From contig NZ_AP024110.1 in assembly GCF_019703875.1 (NCBI RefSeq), forward strand, positions 2,170,001 to 2,234,000: a stretch of 64,000 bases of DNA, given 5' to 3'. The stretch is from Methyloradius palustris. Its GTDB lineage: Bacteria; Pseudomonadota; Gammaproteobacteria; Burkholderiales; Methylophilaceae. The notes under the pieces are model-generated. The model saw only the letters and a program-made list of their open reading frames with translations, had not been told where the DNA came from and did no database searches. Each line of letters opens with the position of its first letter. The first letter of the stretch is position 1. Of the stretch, positions 27,170 through 35,800 are shown piece by piece. The translations under genes and the position numbers were made by a program.

Positions 27170-27661
27170 ATGAAACATATCATCTCATTACTGATGGAAA
27201 ACGAAGCTGGCGCGCTTTCACGTGTGGCCGGCCTCTTTTCTGCGCGTGCATACAATATTGAATCACTGACCGTGGCGCCCACCGAAGATGCCACGTTGTC
27301 ACGCATGACCATCGTCACCTCCGGATCGGACGAAGTGATCGAGCAAATCATCAAACAGCTCAACAAGCTGATTGATGTGGTCAAGGTGCTGGACCTGAAT
27401 GATGGTCGACATATCGAGCGCGAGCTCATGCTGGTCAAGGTCAAGGCAACTGGCGTTTTCCGCGACGAAATGAAGCGGATTTGCGATATTTTCCGTGGTC
27501 GTATCATTGATGTTGCTGATGGCAGCTACACCATAGAGCTCACGGGCTCGGGTAACAAACTGGATGCTTTTTTGGAAGCTCTGGATAAAACCGCTATTTT
27601 AGAGACAGTCCGCACTGGTGCTTCTGGCATTGGTCGTGGTGACCGTATCTTAAAAGTTTAA
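27170..27661 (+). CDS. ilvH: Acetolactate synthase regulatory small subunit
   Basis: The 163-residue subunit activates IlvB and confers valine feedback inhibition. It starts with an ACT domain (ISLLMENEAGALSRVAGLFSARAYNIESL, shown here only as a family signature region at residues 3-31) and has a C-terminal ALS_ss domain (about 85-160). The position between ilvB and ilvC supports the assignment. Confidence 0.96.
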   Translation: MKHIISLLMENEAGALSRVAGLFSARAYNIESLTVAPTEDATLSRMTIVTSGSDEVIEQIIKQLNKLIDVVKVLDLNDGRHIERELMLVKVKATGVFRDEMKRICDIFRGRIIDVADGSYTIELTGSGNKLDAFLEALDKTAILETVRTGASGIGRGDRILKV

Positions 27662-27715
27662 AACCACACAACTATTAAATCTAAATAACTACGAGATTTG
27701 TTCGAAAGGTAAAGC

Positions 27716-28732
27716 ATGAAAGTTTATTACGATAAAGACGCTGATCTGTCTATCATCAAGAAGTTAAAAGTCACCATCATTGGTTACGGCTCACAAGGCC
27801 ATGCCCACGCGCAAAACCTGAAAGACTCAGGCGTTAAAGTCACTGTTGGCGCACGCAAAGGCGGTGTTTCATACGCGAAAGCTGAAAAAGCTGGCCACAA
27901 CGTAGAAGAAATCAGCAAAGCCGTTAAAGGTGCTGATTTGGTAATGATTCTGTTGCCAGATGAAAACATGGCACAGATTTTTGAAGCTGAAGTTGCACCT
28001 AACCTGAAAAAAGGCGCTGCGCTTGCTTTCGCTCACGGCTTTAACATTCATTACAACCAGATCATTCCGCGTGAAGATCTTGATGTGATCATGATTGCAC
28101 CAAAAGGGCCAGGCCACACTGTCCGTTCTGAATACCTCAAAGGCGGCGGCGTACCATCACTGATCGCTGTTTATCAGGATAAATCAGGCAAGGCTAAGGA
28201 CATCGCCCTTTCTTACGCTGCGGCCAATGGCGGCACAAAAGGCGGCGTAATTGAAACTGACTTCCGTGAAGAAACAGAAACCGATTTGTTCGGCGAACAA
28301 GCAGTACTCTGTGGCGGCGCGGTTGAGTTAGTTAAGGCGGGCTTTGAAACCTTGGTGGAAGCTGGTTATGCGCCAGAAATGGCCTACTTTGAGTGCTTAC
28401 ACGAACTGAAGCTGATTGTGGATCTGATGTATGAAGGCGGTATCGCCAACATGAACTACTCTATCTCAAACAATGCTGAGTATGGCGAGTACGTTACTGG
28501 CCCTAAGGTCATCAATGATGAATCTCGCTGGGCAATGAAAGAAGCTTTGGCCAACATTCAAAATGGCGAATATGCGAAGAAATTCATTCTGGAAGGCCGT
28601 ACCAACTATCCAGAAATGACCGCACGTCGTCGTTTGAACGCAGCACACCCAATCGAACAGGTTGGCGGCAAGCTACGCGCGATGATGCCTTGGATCAGCA
28701 AGAACAAGCTGGTTGACCAATCCAAGAACTAA
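27716..28732 (+). CDS. ilvC: Ketol-acid reductoisomerase
   Basis: IlvC isomerises and reduces acetolactate or acetohydroxybutyrate to the dihydroxy acids. The 338-residue class I enzyme has the NADPH motif IGYGSQGHAHAQNL near residue 22 and the metal-binding acidic residues in ETDLFGEQAVLCGG and ECLHELKLIVDLMYEGG. A ribosome-binding site GAAAGGTAAAG precedes the ATG, and a terminator-like hairpin follows the gene. Confidence 0.97.
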   Translation: MKVYYDKDADLSIIKKLKVTIIGYGSQGHAHAQNLKDSGVKVTVGARKGGVSYAKAEKAGHNVEEISKAVKGADLVMILLPDENMAQIFEAEVAPNLKKGAALAFAHGFNIHYNQIIPREDLDVIMIAPKGPGHTVRSEYLKGGGVPSLIAVYQDKSGKAKDIALSYAAANGGTKGGVIETDFREETETDLFGEQAVLCGGAVELVKAGFETLVEAGYAPEMAYFECLHELKLIVDLMYEGGIANMNYSISNNAEYGEYVTGPKVINDESRWAMKEALANIQNGEYAKKFILEGRTNYPEMTARRRLNAAHPIEQVGGKLRAMMPWISKNKLVDQSKN

Positions 28733-28749
28733 GTATTAAAAATCGTTCC

Positions 28750-28798
28750 GGGCTGGATCTCAGGGACTGCAGATATCTGTAGTGTCTGGTTCCAGCCC
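28750..28798 (+). terminator. Terminator-like hairpin after ilvC
   Basis: GGGCTGGA (28750-28757) pairs perfectly with TCCAGCCC (28791-28798); the sequence between them can extend the stem imperfectly (CTGCAGAT against ATCTGTAG). TTTATTACTT follows. This is probably the end of the ilvBHC transcript before psd. Confidence 0.6.
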
Positions 28799-28825
28799 TT
28801 TATTACTTATAAATACCGGATCATC

Positions 28826-29668
28826 ATGCCAAGACTTGCTGTATTAACCCAGTACCTATTGCCCAAGCAAGCTATTAATGTACTTGCTGGAAAAGTCGCT
28901 GGAGCGCATGCTGGTAAAATAACTACCGCTATCATTCGATGGTTTGTTGGTCGCTATCAAGTCAATATGCAGGAAGCTGCTGAACCTAATATTGCAGCTT
29001 ATTCAAGCTTCAATGAATTCTTTACCCGGGCGCTACGTGCCGATGCCAGGCCAATTGCCAAAGCCGATTTCATCTGCCCAGTTGATGGCGCAATCAGTCA
29101 GTTTGGCGATATTGAGTTAAATCAAATTTTTCAGGCTAAAGGCCATTATTACAGCACCGAAGCCCTCCTCGCTGGTAACCAACCTTTGGCTGATTATTTT
29201 ATCGATGGTAAGTTTGCAACGCTGTATTTAAGCCCTAAAGACTACCATCGCATACACATGCCATGCGCTGGTCGGTTGAAAAAGATGAGCTATGTACCAG
29301 GCTCACTATTCTCGGTAAACCCAGTGACAGCTGAGGGTGTACCAGGATTATTTGCGCGCAATGAGCGTGTGATCTGCGAGTTTGAATCTCAACATGGCAA
29401 GTTTGCCTTGATTCTAGTTGGCGCAACGATTGTGGGCAGCATGGAAACAGTTTGGCACGGCGTCGTTAATCCGCCACGCAGCCGCGATATACGCACTTGG
29501 GAATATGCAGATCGCGCCATCAATTTGCAGCAGGGCGAGGAAATGGGCAGGTTTTTGCTGGGCTCTACTGTCGTATTGCTTTACCCAAAAGACGTGTTGG
29601 CATTCAACACAGATTGGCGTGCAGGCAAAACAGTTAAGCTTGGTGAAGCAATGGCGAATTCGCTTTAA
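28826..29668 (+). CDS. psd: Phosphatidylserine decarboxylase proenzyme
   Basis: Psd makes phosphatidylethanolamine in the inner membrane. The 280-residue proenzyme carries the self-cleavage motif LGST near residue 247, where the serine becomes the pyruvoyl group of the alpha chain, and the catalytic-triad segments CPVDGAISQ and DYHRIHMP. Length matches bacterial Psd. No pssA gene is beside it. A clear hairpin follows. Confidence 0.95.
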   Translation: MPRLAVLTQYLLPKQAINVLAGKVAGAHAGKITTAIIRWFVGRYQVNMQEAAEPNIAAYSSFNEFFTRALRADARPIAKADFICPVDGAISQFGDIELNQIFQAKGHYYSTEALLAGNQPLADYFIDGKFATLYLSPKDYHRIHMPCAGRLKKMSYVPGSLFSVNPVTAEGVPGLFARNERVICEFESQHGKFALILVGATIVGSMETVWHGVVNPPRSRDIRTWEYADRAINLQQGEEMGRFLLGSTVVLLYPKDVLAFNTDWRAGKTVKLGEAMANSL

Positions 29669-29670
29669 AC

Positions 29671-29697
29671 CCCAGATTCTAATGGTAAGAATCTGGG
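29671..29697. terminator. Bidirectional terminator hairpin between psd and rppH
   Basis: CCCAGATTCT (29671-29680) and AGAATCTGGG (29688-29697) form a perfect 10-bp stem with a 7-base loop between the convergent psd and rppH genes. U-tracts on either side are weak. Confidence 0.6.
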
Positions 29698-29704
29698 TGA
29701 AAAG

Positions 29705-30232
29705 TTAGGCTCCGCCCACCGTAATCACGTCAGGATGGCTTCGGTGCTTCTTTCTTTCTTCCTGCGTAAGGTGTATAGATAATTCATTGAGTGCAAGCTT
29801 ATAAACTTCACGCTTGAACTCAATCACATTGTCCAGTGGCACCCAATACTCACTCCAACGCCAAGCATCGAATTCAGGGTGCGAACTCGCGCGTAAGGAA
29901 ACATCGCAATCACGACCAGTCAGCCGCAGCAAAAACCATATCTGTTTTTGGCCTTTATAGCTGCCGCGCCATTCTCTTTTTACCCAGTTTGAAGGCACGT
30001 CATAGCGTAGCCAGTCACGTGTGCGGCCCAGAATTTTTACATGTTCCGGGCGCAAGCCTACCTCTTCCATCAGTTCCCGATACATAGCCTGTTCAGGCGA
30101 CTCACCTTGCTTGATGCCACCTTGCGGGAACTGCCAGGAATGTTCACGAATGCGCTTACCCCAAAACACCTGATTGTTGCCATTACATAAAATAATGCCA
30201 ACATTCGGGCGATATCCATCGCGATCTATCAT
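29705..30232 (-). CDS. rppH: RNA pyrophosphohydrolase RppH
   Basis: RppH removes pyrophosphate from mRNA 5' ends and so triggers decay by RNase E-type enzymes. The 175-residue protein starts MIDRDGYRPNVGI, the family signature, and has its Nudix box from GGIKQGES to MEEVGL (about residues 38-60). The W-x-K-R-E-W segment is also typical. It is convergent with psd. Confidence 0.95.
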   Translation of the reverse strand: MIDRDGYRPNVGIILCNGNNQVFWGKRIREHSWQFPQGGIKQGESPEQAMYRELMEEVGLRPEHVKILGRTRDWLRYDVPSNWVKREWRGSYKGQKQIWFLLRLTGRDCDVSLRASSHPEFDAWRWSEYWVPLDNVIEFKREVYKLALNELSIHLTQEERKKHRSHPDVITVGGA

Positions 30233-30255
30233 GACATTACAACCTTAATAATATT

Positions 30256-30272
30256 GTGTGATTTTTTCACAC
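30256..30272. promoter_or_regulatory. Palindrome GTGTGA-N5-TCACAC between rppH and the YVTN gene
   Basis: This 17-base perfect palindrome with a T5 core lies in the 204-bp gap between the divergent rppH and YVTN genes. It resembles a CRP half-site pair (TGTGA/TCACA), but the spacer is 5 rather than 6 bases. It could be an operator for a CRP/FNR-family factor or simply a hairpin. The rest of the gap shows no gene. Confidence 0.35.
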
Positions 30273-30436
30273 TTCGGCCTGTAATGAAAGTCAGGAATGC
30301 AATGCATGCCTCATAATCGTGCAAATGTCCTTAGAATCTAGCCTTGACGCTGTTTAGCAAGGCCTTTTATACTGTTTCGTCAACTGTTTGCACAATCACT
30401 CGTTTATTGAATACGCCTTAACTTAATATCCAACTT

Positions 30437-31432
30437 TTGAATCTCAAACTCAATCCTGCTGTTTCGCTTAATGTTTATTTGTACCTGCTGCCGCTAGCGA
30501 TACTTATCACATTGCTATGCACTAACAGCGCACATGCCGGCAATCTGGCATTCATTACGAATCAGGCCAGCAATGATGTATCAGTGATTGATATTGACAA
30601 TAAAACCTTGCTTGCCACCGTTGCCGTAGGCAAATCTCCGGTTGGTGTTGCTGTATCAAAATTGAATCAGCGTGCTTACATCTCAAACGTTGAAGGCAAC
30701 TCTGTCTCAGTGATGGATACCAAAACTTATCAAGTGATAGATACGATAGACACAGAAGGCTCACCCGTTGGACTGGTCATTTCTCCTGACAATAATGTGC
30801 TCTATGCCGCAGACTGGTATGAAGACCGAATTTGGGCGATTGACCTTAACAACACCAAACAAAAACGTGAGATACAGGCTGGCAAAGCCCCTGCAGGTAT
30901 GGTTGTGAGCCCTGATGGCAGAAAATTATATGTTGCAAATCGCGATAGCAACGATATTGCAGTGATTGATACAGCAAGCCTCGCAACCCTATCACGAATA
31001 AGAGTAGGCCATCACCCGTATGGGCTTGCCTTAAGTCACGATGGGGCTGAGCTATATGCAGTCAATGTCTATGGCAACAGCATTAGTGTGGTCAATACCA
31101 ATACTGAAGAAACACATAGCATCCCCGTAGGCAAGCACCCTTACTGTGTGGTCGCAAACCCCAATGGGCAATACGTCTATGTGAGCAACACACAAGATGA
31201 CACTATTTCAGTCATTGATCTCGCGCAAAGAAAAGTGATTGCCACCATATCCGTGGGCGGATTCCCTGAAGGCCTAGATTTTGATGCTAAAACACAACAA
31301 ATTCTGGTCGCCAACTGGTCAGATAACTCAGTTTCGGTGATAGATGCATCTACTAATAAACTAGTCACGAGTATAGCTACGGGCAATCAAAGCCGCGCTT
31401 TTGGCCAGTTTATTCTGGAATCATCACATTGA
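30437..31432 (+). CDS. Exported YVTN-type beta-propeller protein
   Basis: A signal peptide (hydrophobic core about 17-31, cleavage near SAHA-GN) is followed by seven repeats of about 42 residues with the YVTN/SVIDT and PxGVxxSPDG signatures, forming a seven-bladed propeller. These proteins are periplasmic or surface-exposed and are often found near PQQ-enzyme genes in methylotrophs; the role is unknown. The only available start in frame is TTG at 30437, with no good ribosome-binding site, so the exact start is uncertain. The MxaD-like gene follows by 101 bp. Confidence 0.85.
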   Translation: MNLKLNPAVSLNVYLYLLPLAILITLLCTNSAHAGNLAFITNQASNDVSVIDIDNKTLLATVAVGKSPVGVAVSKLNQRAYISNVEGNSVSVMDTKTYQVIDTIDTEGSPVGLVISPDNNVLYAADWYEDRIWAIDLNNTKQKREIQAGKAPAGMVVSPDGRKLYVANRDSNDIAVIDTASLATLSRIRVGHHPYGLALSHDGAELYAVNVYGNSISVVNTNTEETHSIPVGKHPYCVVANPNGQYVYVSNTQDDTISVIDLAQRKVIATISVGGFPEGLDFDAKTQQILVANWSDNSVSVIDASTNKLVTSIATGNQSRAFGQFILESSH

Positions 31433-31533
31433 TTTAACTTACCCCATCAAGGATACTGTGACATTGCAATGGGATTATTGATTTACGTTAATTGCACTAA
31501 TAAGTTTTACCTTTATCAACTGGAGAAATTTGT

Positions 31534-32070
31534 ATGAAAAAGATTCTTGCGCTATTAACACTGGCCATTTTGCCACTTACTGCTGCAGCACACGGCCCAT
31601 CACCACAAAAGGTTGAGGAGTCTGTTGTAATCAAGGCAGATCCAGCAAAAGTATGGGCGCTAGTCAAAGATTTCGGCAACTGGCAAAAATGGCATCCAGC
31701 AGTCGTATCAACCAAGCTGGAAACCAAAAAAGATGAAGACGGTACTGATGCCACTTTCCGTACAGTCACCCTTAAAGATGGCGGCACGCTTTATGAAAAG
31801 CTCACTGGCATTGACGACGGCATCATGAAGATCAAATACGAACTGGAAAGCGGCGCTTTACCTGTATCTGATTACTATGCCTATGTAAGCGTAAAAGCCG
31901 GCCCTGGCGCTGGTGAAACAACAGTCACCTGGTTTGGGCGATTTTATCGCGTTTACAAACTAAACCCACCAATCCCACCAGGTCAGGATGACGAAACAGC
32001 AATCAATGCAGTTACTGGCGTTTACCAAACCGGCCTGGCCAACCTCAAAAAAGTCGCTGAAGGCTTATAA
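31534..32070 (+). CDS. Periplasmic SRPBCC protein, MxaD-like
   Basis: The 178-residue precursor has a clear signal peptide (MKKILALLTLAILPLTAAAHG) and a START/SRPBCC ligand-binding fold with the VWALVKDFGNWQKWHP helix-turn and a closing helix near the C-terminus. Length, signal peptide and fold match MxaD, a periplasmic protein that in Methylobacterium aids electron transfer from methanol dehydrogenase to cytochrome cL. No mxa or xox genes are in the window, so the functional link is inferred. A GGAG ribosome-binding site precedes the ATG. Confidence 0.75.
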   Translation: MKKILALLTLAILPLTAAAHGPSPQKVEESVVIKADPAKVWALVKDFGNWQKWHPAVVSTKLETKKDEDGTDATFRTVTLKDGGTLYEKLTGIDDGIMKIKYELESGALPVSDYYAYVSVKAGPGAGETTVTWFGRFYRVYKLNPPIPPGQDDETAINAVTGVYQTGLANLKKVAEGL

Positions 32071-32096
32071 TTCGCCATACGAATATGCTAAAGTGC

Positions 32097-32117
32097 CAAT
32101 GACATTTTTTGTCATTG
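32097..32117. repeat. Inverted repeat CAATGACA-N5-TGTCATTG
   Basis: An 8-bp perfect inverted repeat with a T5 loop starts 26 bases after the MxaD-like stop. It may end that transcript, although no U-tract follows, or act as an operator for pilA about 140 bp downstream. Confidence 0.5.
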
Positions 32118-32182
32118 TGTATGTAAATGTATGTTAAGTATTACTCAGCTTATTTTTATAAGTTAGTATCAGTACATAGGGT

Positions 32183-32228
32183 AGTATTATTTATTACCAA
32201 TTAAATAATACTTAACCTTAACGGTTAA
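32183..32228 (+). promoter_or_regulatory. Two palindromes in the pilA leader
   Basis: AGTATTATTTA (32183-32193) is matched exactly by TAAATAATACT (32202-32212) across an 8-base loop, and TTAAC-G-GTTAA follows at 32218-32228. Both lie 30-75 bp upstream of pilA. They could be repressor/activator sites or stem-loops of the 5' untranslated region. No convincing sigma-54 -24/-12 pair was found here. Confidence 0.5.
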
Positions 32229-32257
32229 ACAATTAATTAAGTAAAGGGGTTCTTATT

Positions 32258-32710
32258 ATGAAACAGATTCAAAAAGGTTTTACGCTAATTGAACTGATGA
32301 TCGTAGTTGCGATTATCGGTATTTTGGCTGCTGTAGCAATTCCTTCTTACCAAGATTACATTACACGTGCTCAAGTTTCAGAAGGCTTTGAGTTGTTGGC
32401 TGGTATTAAGTCCCCAGCGGCTGAATTTGGTGCCAATACAAATTCGTGGCCAGGCCTGATAGCACAAGCGTCTGGAGCAGCTCCTGCAGTTTCTGAAATT
32501 GCAGTTACTATGGTGGGTAAATATGGTAGTGTGGCTCCTACTATTGGAGGTACATATCCAGCTGGTACCATTACATACAATTTCTCAACTGGTCGTGCCT
32601 CAGGTACAGCGGCAGGAATTGTAACAGCTGACGGTGGCGGTGGTTGGACATGTAATAACGCAACTGCAACTACGGTGCTCAGCAAATATCGTCCACAAGC
32701 TTGCAGATAA
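32258..32710 (+). CDS. pilA: Type IV major pilin (PilA)
   Basis: The prepilin has the short leader MKQIQKG, cleaved after Gly7 by PilD, then FTLIEL with the essential Glu at mature position 5, and the long hydrophobic helix that packs in the pilus core. Two cysteines near the C-terminus (Cys132 and Cys149) would form the D-loop disulfide. The mature protein of about 143 residues is Gly/Ala/Thr-rich between these parts. AAAGGGG gives a strong ribosome-binding site. It stands alone between the MxaD-like gene and a strong bidirectional terminator, beyond which lie two TPR-glycosyltransferase genes. Confidence 0.95.
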   Translation: MKQIQKGFTLIELMIVVAIIGILAAVAIPSYQDYITRAQVSEGFELLAGIKSPAAEFGANTNSWPGLIAQASGAAPAVSEIAVTMVGKYGSVAPTIGGTYPAGTITYNFSTGRASGTAAGIVTADGGGGWTCNNATATTVLSKYRPQACR

Positions 32711-32722
32711 TGTTTAAAACTT

Positions 32723-32774
32723 GTTGTTACTAAAAATAAAAGCCCCTAATGGGGCTTTTATTTTTAGTAACAAC
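32723..32774. terminator. Strong bidirectional terminator after pilA (24-bp perfect stem)
   Basis: The arms 32723-32746 and 32751-32774 are exact reverse complements (24 bp) around the loop TAAT, with GC-rich AGCCCC/GGGGCT at the tip and A/T-rich flanks giving U-runs in both directions. It serves the convergent pilA and TPR-glycosyltransferase genes. The stem is longer than a usual intrinsic terminator. Confidence 0.9.
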
Positions 32775-32801
32775 ATATATTTAGGAGATAAAGCATTTAT
32801 A

Positions 32802-35800
32802 TTAATCATTCACCCAATGCTCTAGTCTAGCTAAAACCTGTTGAATCACTGGTTGCCATGTATAACGTTGATCTTGTCTGAATAAAAGCGCAGTCGGGTA
32901 CCATGGGCTATCATGCCTGTTAGTCAGCCAGCGATAATCAGAATTGTAAGCCAGCAATATCCATACTGGTTTACCTAGCGCCCCAGCCAGATGTGCTACT
33001 GCAGTATCCACAGTAATCACTAAGTCAAGCTGCATAATTAAGGCCGCAGTATCTGCCATATTTGAAGTTAAGTGCATTTTATCAATGAGCTTTATGCTAT
33101 CAGGCAAACTACCTTGAAAATCTTTTTGCAGACTCCACCACTCCACTTTATTAAATCCCATTAATACTGGTAGTAAATCAACTGGGATAGAACGTCTTTG
33201 GTTACTGGCAAGCACCTGATTACCTGTCCAAGCAAAACCAATACGCTTTTTAGTGTTTCTATCTCCAGTGAGCGCCTCCCATTTTGTTAGATAGTCATGC
33301 GTGATATTAAGATAGGGTAGCTTATTCGGAATAGTATCAAGCGTAGTATTAAAACGCAGTGGTATGCTCATTGCTGGAATTCTCACATCATGTTTAGGAA
33401 TCTCATCGCATGACACTTCTAAATCTTCTGCGCCTTCTACCATTTTTGCGATTGTAACGAGCGGCTTGTGGATATGAATAACAATACGCTTAAACTTTGG
33501 TTTTAATAGAGGAATATATCGCATACACTGGATCATATCTCCTAACCCTTGCTCACCATGTACAAGCAATATAGATTCAGGCATGTCCATGCCATTCCAT
33601 ATATCAGCCGTATACTTTTTCTGGTCTTCTCGTGCGACCTTCAACCTACTCTCCAATAGTCTCCAGCCCTCTTGCAGCTTTCCTTGTTTCAGATACACAA
33701 ACCCTTGAGTCAATTGTGACTCAAGGTTATCTGGATTTAACTTTGCGGCGAGCTTGGCAGCTTCTAGTGAACAATCCAGCTCACCCATTGAAAACAGCAA
33801 CTCTGCCTCTTCGGCAATTAGGGAGTCATCTTCCTGGGCAGGGTAGGAAAAAGCGCGCTGTAAAGCTACTTGCGCTGCCGTCGAATCGCCAGACTCTGCC
33901 AATAGCAAAGCATAATTGACCCAACCCAACCTGTGATAAGGTGCAAATTCAAGCCCAACACTCTGCACCTGCAACCCTTTTTTAATATTAAATGTTTCCC
34001 ATAAAAGTGAAGCGAATTTGTAAGCGACCTCGGGATTAGTGGAATCAATACGCCAAGCTTCATCAAAATACTCAATAGATTCTTGATGATTTTTATAGTC
34101 TGCCGCAATGCATGCTAGGTTATAGTAGGCACCAGCATCATTTGGATTGAGCACAAGCGCTCGTTTGTAACAAATCCTTGCGATTGCAGCCCTATCAAGC
34201 AGTTGATTGGCAAGGCCCAAGTTATACCAAGCATTTACCAAGTCAGGTTTTAATACTATCGCTCTCTCAAAAGCAAGTTTTGCATTTTCATAATCATCTT
34301 CAGCGTAAGCCACTCTTCCAATAGCCAAATAATGCTCTGCCTCAGACATTAAATCTCTTGAAGGCGCTAATAATGCTGTGCAACGCAATTCACCATCAGC
34401 GCTTGCAACCGTCTCAAGAGTAGTTGCCATCTTCAGAAAAACTTCATCCCAATTACGGCTTCTAGTTTGTCTAAATAGTCTTGCTGTGGGATACCAAGGA
34501 TTATCTTCGCGCTCTAAGAACCAGCGATGATCTGGAAAAAATGGTAATAATACCCAGACGGGTACAGCTAGGGCGCCTGCTAAGTGAGCAACTGAAGTAT
34601 CTACAGAAATCACCAAATCGAGCTGGCTCACAAACGCAGCAGTATCAGCAAAGTCAGTAATATATTCTGTAAAATCTATCAACTCCGCACCTTGAGGTAC
34701 ATCTATTTTTTGTTCTGATTGTGGGCCTAATTGCAAACTAAAAAAAGCCACATTTTTCACATCGAATATCGGCGCAAACTGAGATAATTTAGTTGAACGG
34801 TTATAGTCCCCTTTGAATACTGCTCCACCTGCCCAGACCAAACCTACTTTAAGTTGATTTGCCCATGGCTTCAAGCGTTCGTTCCAAGCCTTGATTAGCG
34901 CACTCTCAGCGCTTAAATATGGTACCGCATTAGGTATAGTCGCAAGCTCTGTTTTAAATATCATGGGTAGAGACATGATCAAAATCTGGTAGTCTGCGTT
35001 AATCACCTCCTCGATAGAAGATGCTAATGTAATATCAGGTACCGAACTAAATAAGCGCTCTAGATTAGGATTGCATATCAAAATTACTTTATCTACACGC
35101 GCTTTGAGTAATGGAAGATACCGCACAAAATGTATGGTATCCCCCACGCCCTGTTCAATAACAACCACCAGCGTTTTATCCGGGATGGGGGCACCATCCC
35201 AAAATGGCAATGGAATCAGGCGACTGGTATGCAATATACTGTCCTTCATCTGCTTGTCGATTGTACGAGCCTCGTAGGCTTGCCACCCTTCCTTATAAAA
35301 ACCTAATAATAGAAACGCCAATGCCTTATTTACTTCTGCGATTGTGTTTTCTGGGTTTTGTAGTTTGAATAGTTCTAACACCGTAATGGCTTCTACAAAC
35401 TTGTGATCTCTTAAGTAATGCACTGCATCATTCAAGTGCGTCGCTTCAGGCGCCAATTTATCCACGATACTTAAGTGATATGCAATTTCTTCGTCTTTGC
35501 CATACAAATGCGCACAGATGTGCATCATCTGTCTGTGTGCGTCAACCATTTCAATATCACAAACTTTTAAGCCTAGCTGCTGGGTCTCGTAAGCCTCGAG
35601 AAATAGACTTTCGGCCAATTGGGTACCAGCAAGCCCGAAATAACCATTAGGGTTCTTTGAATTTATCGCCATGAGCTTATTGAATATGTTTTTTGCTTCA
35701 GTATAATTTTTTGACTCGAGATACATCATGCCAAATTCATACAGCATGTATTCATTTCTAGGCTCTAAATCCAGTGCTTTTTTAAAAACGATTTCGGAGT

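Noticed and set aside
33632..33919. 95-codon plus-strand ORF inside the TPR-GT9 gene
   Set aside because: It is antisense to a repeat-rich coding region with strong family motifs and has no recognised product.
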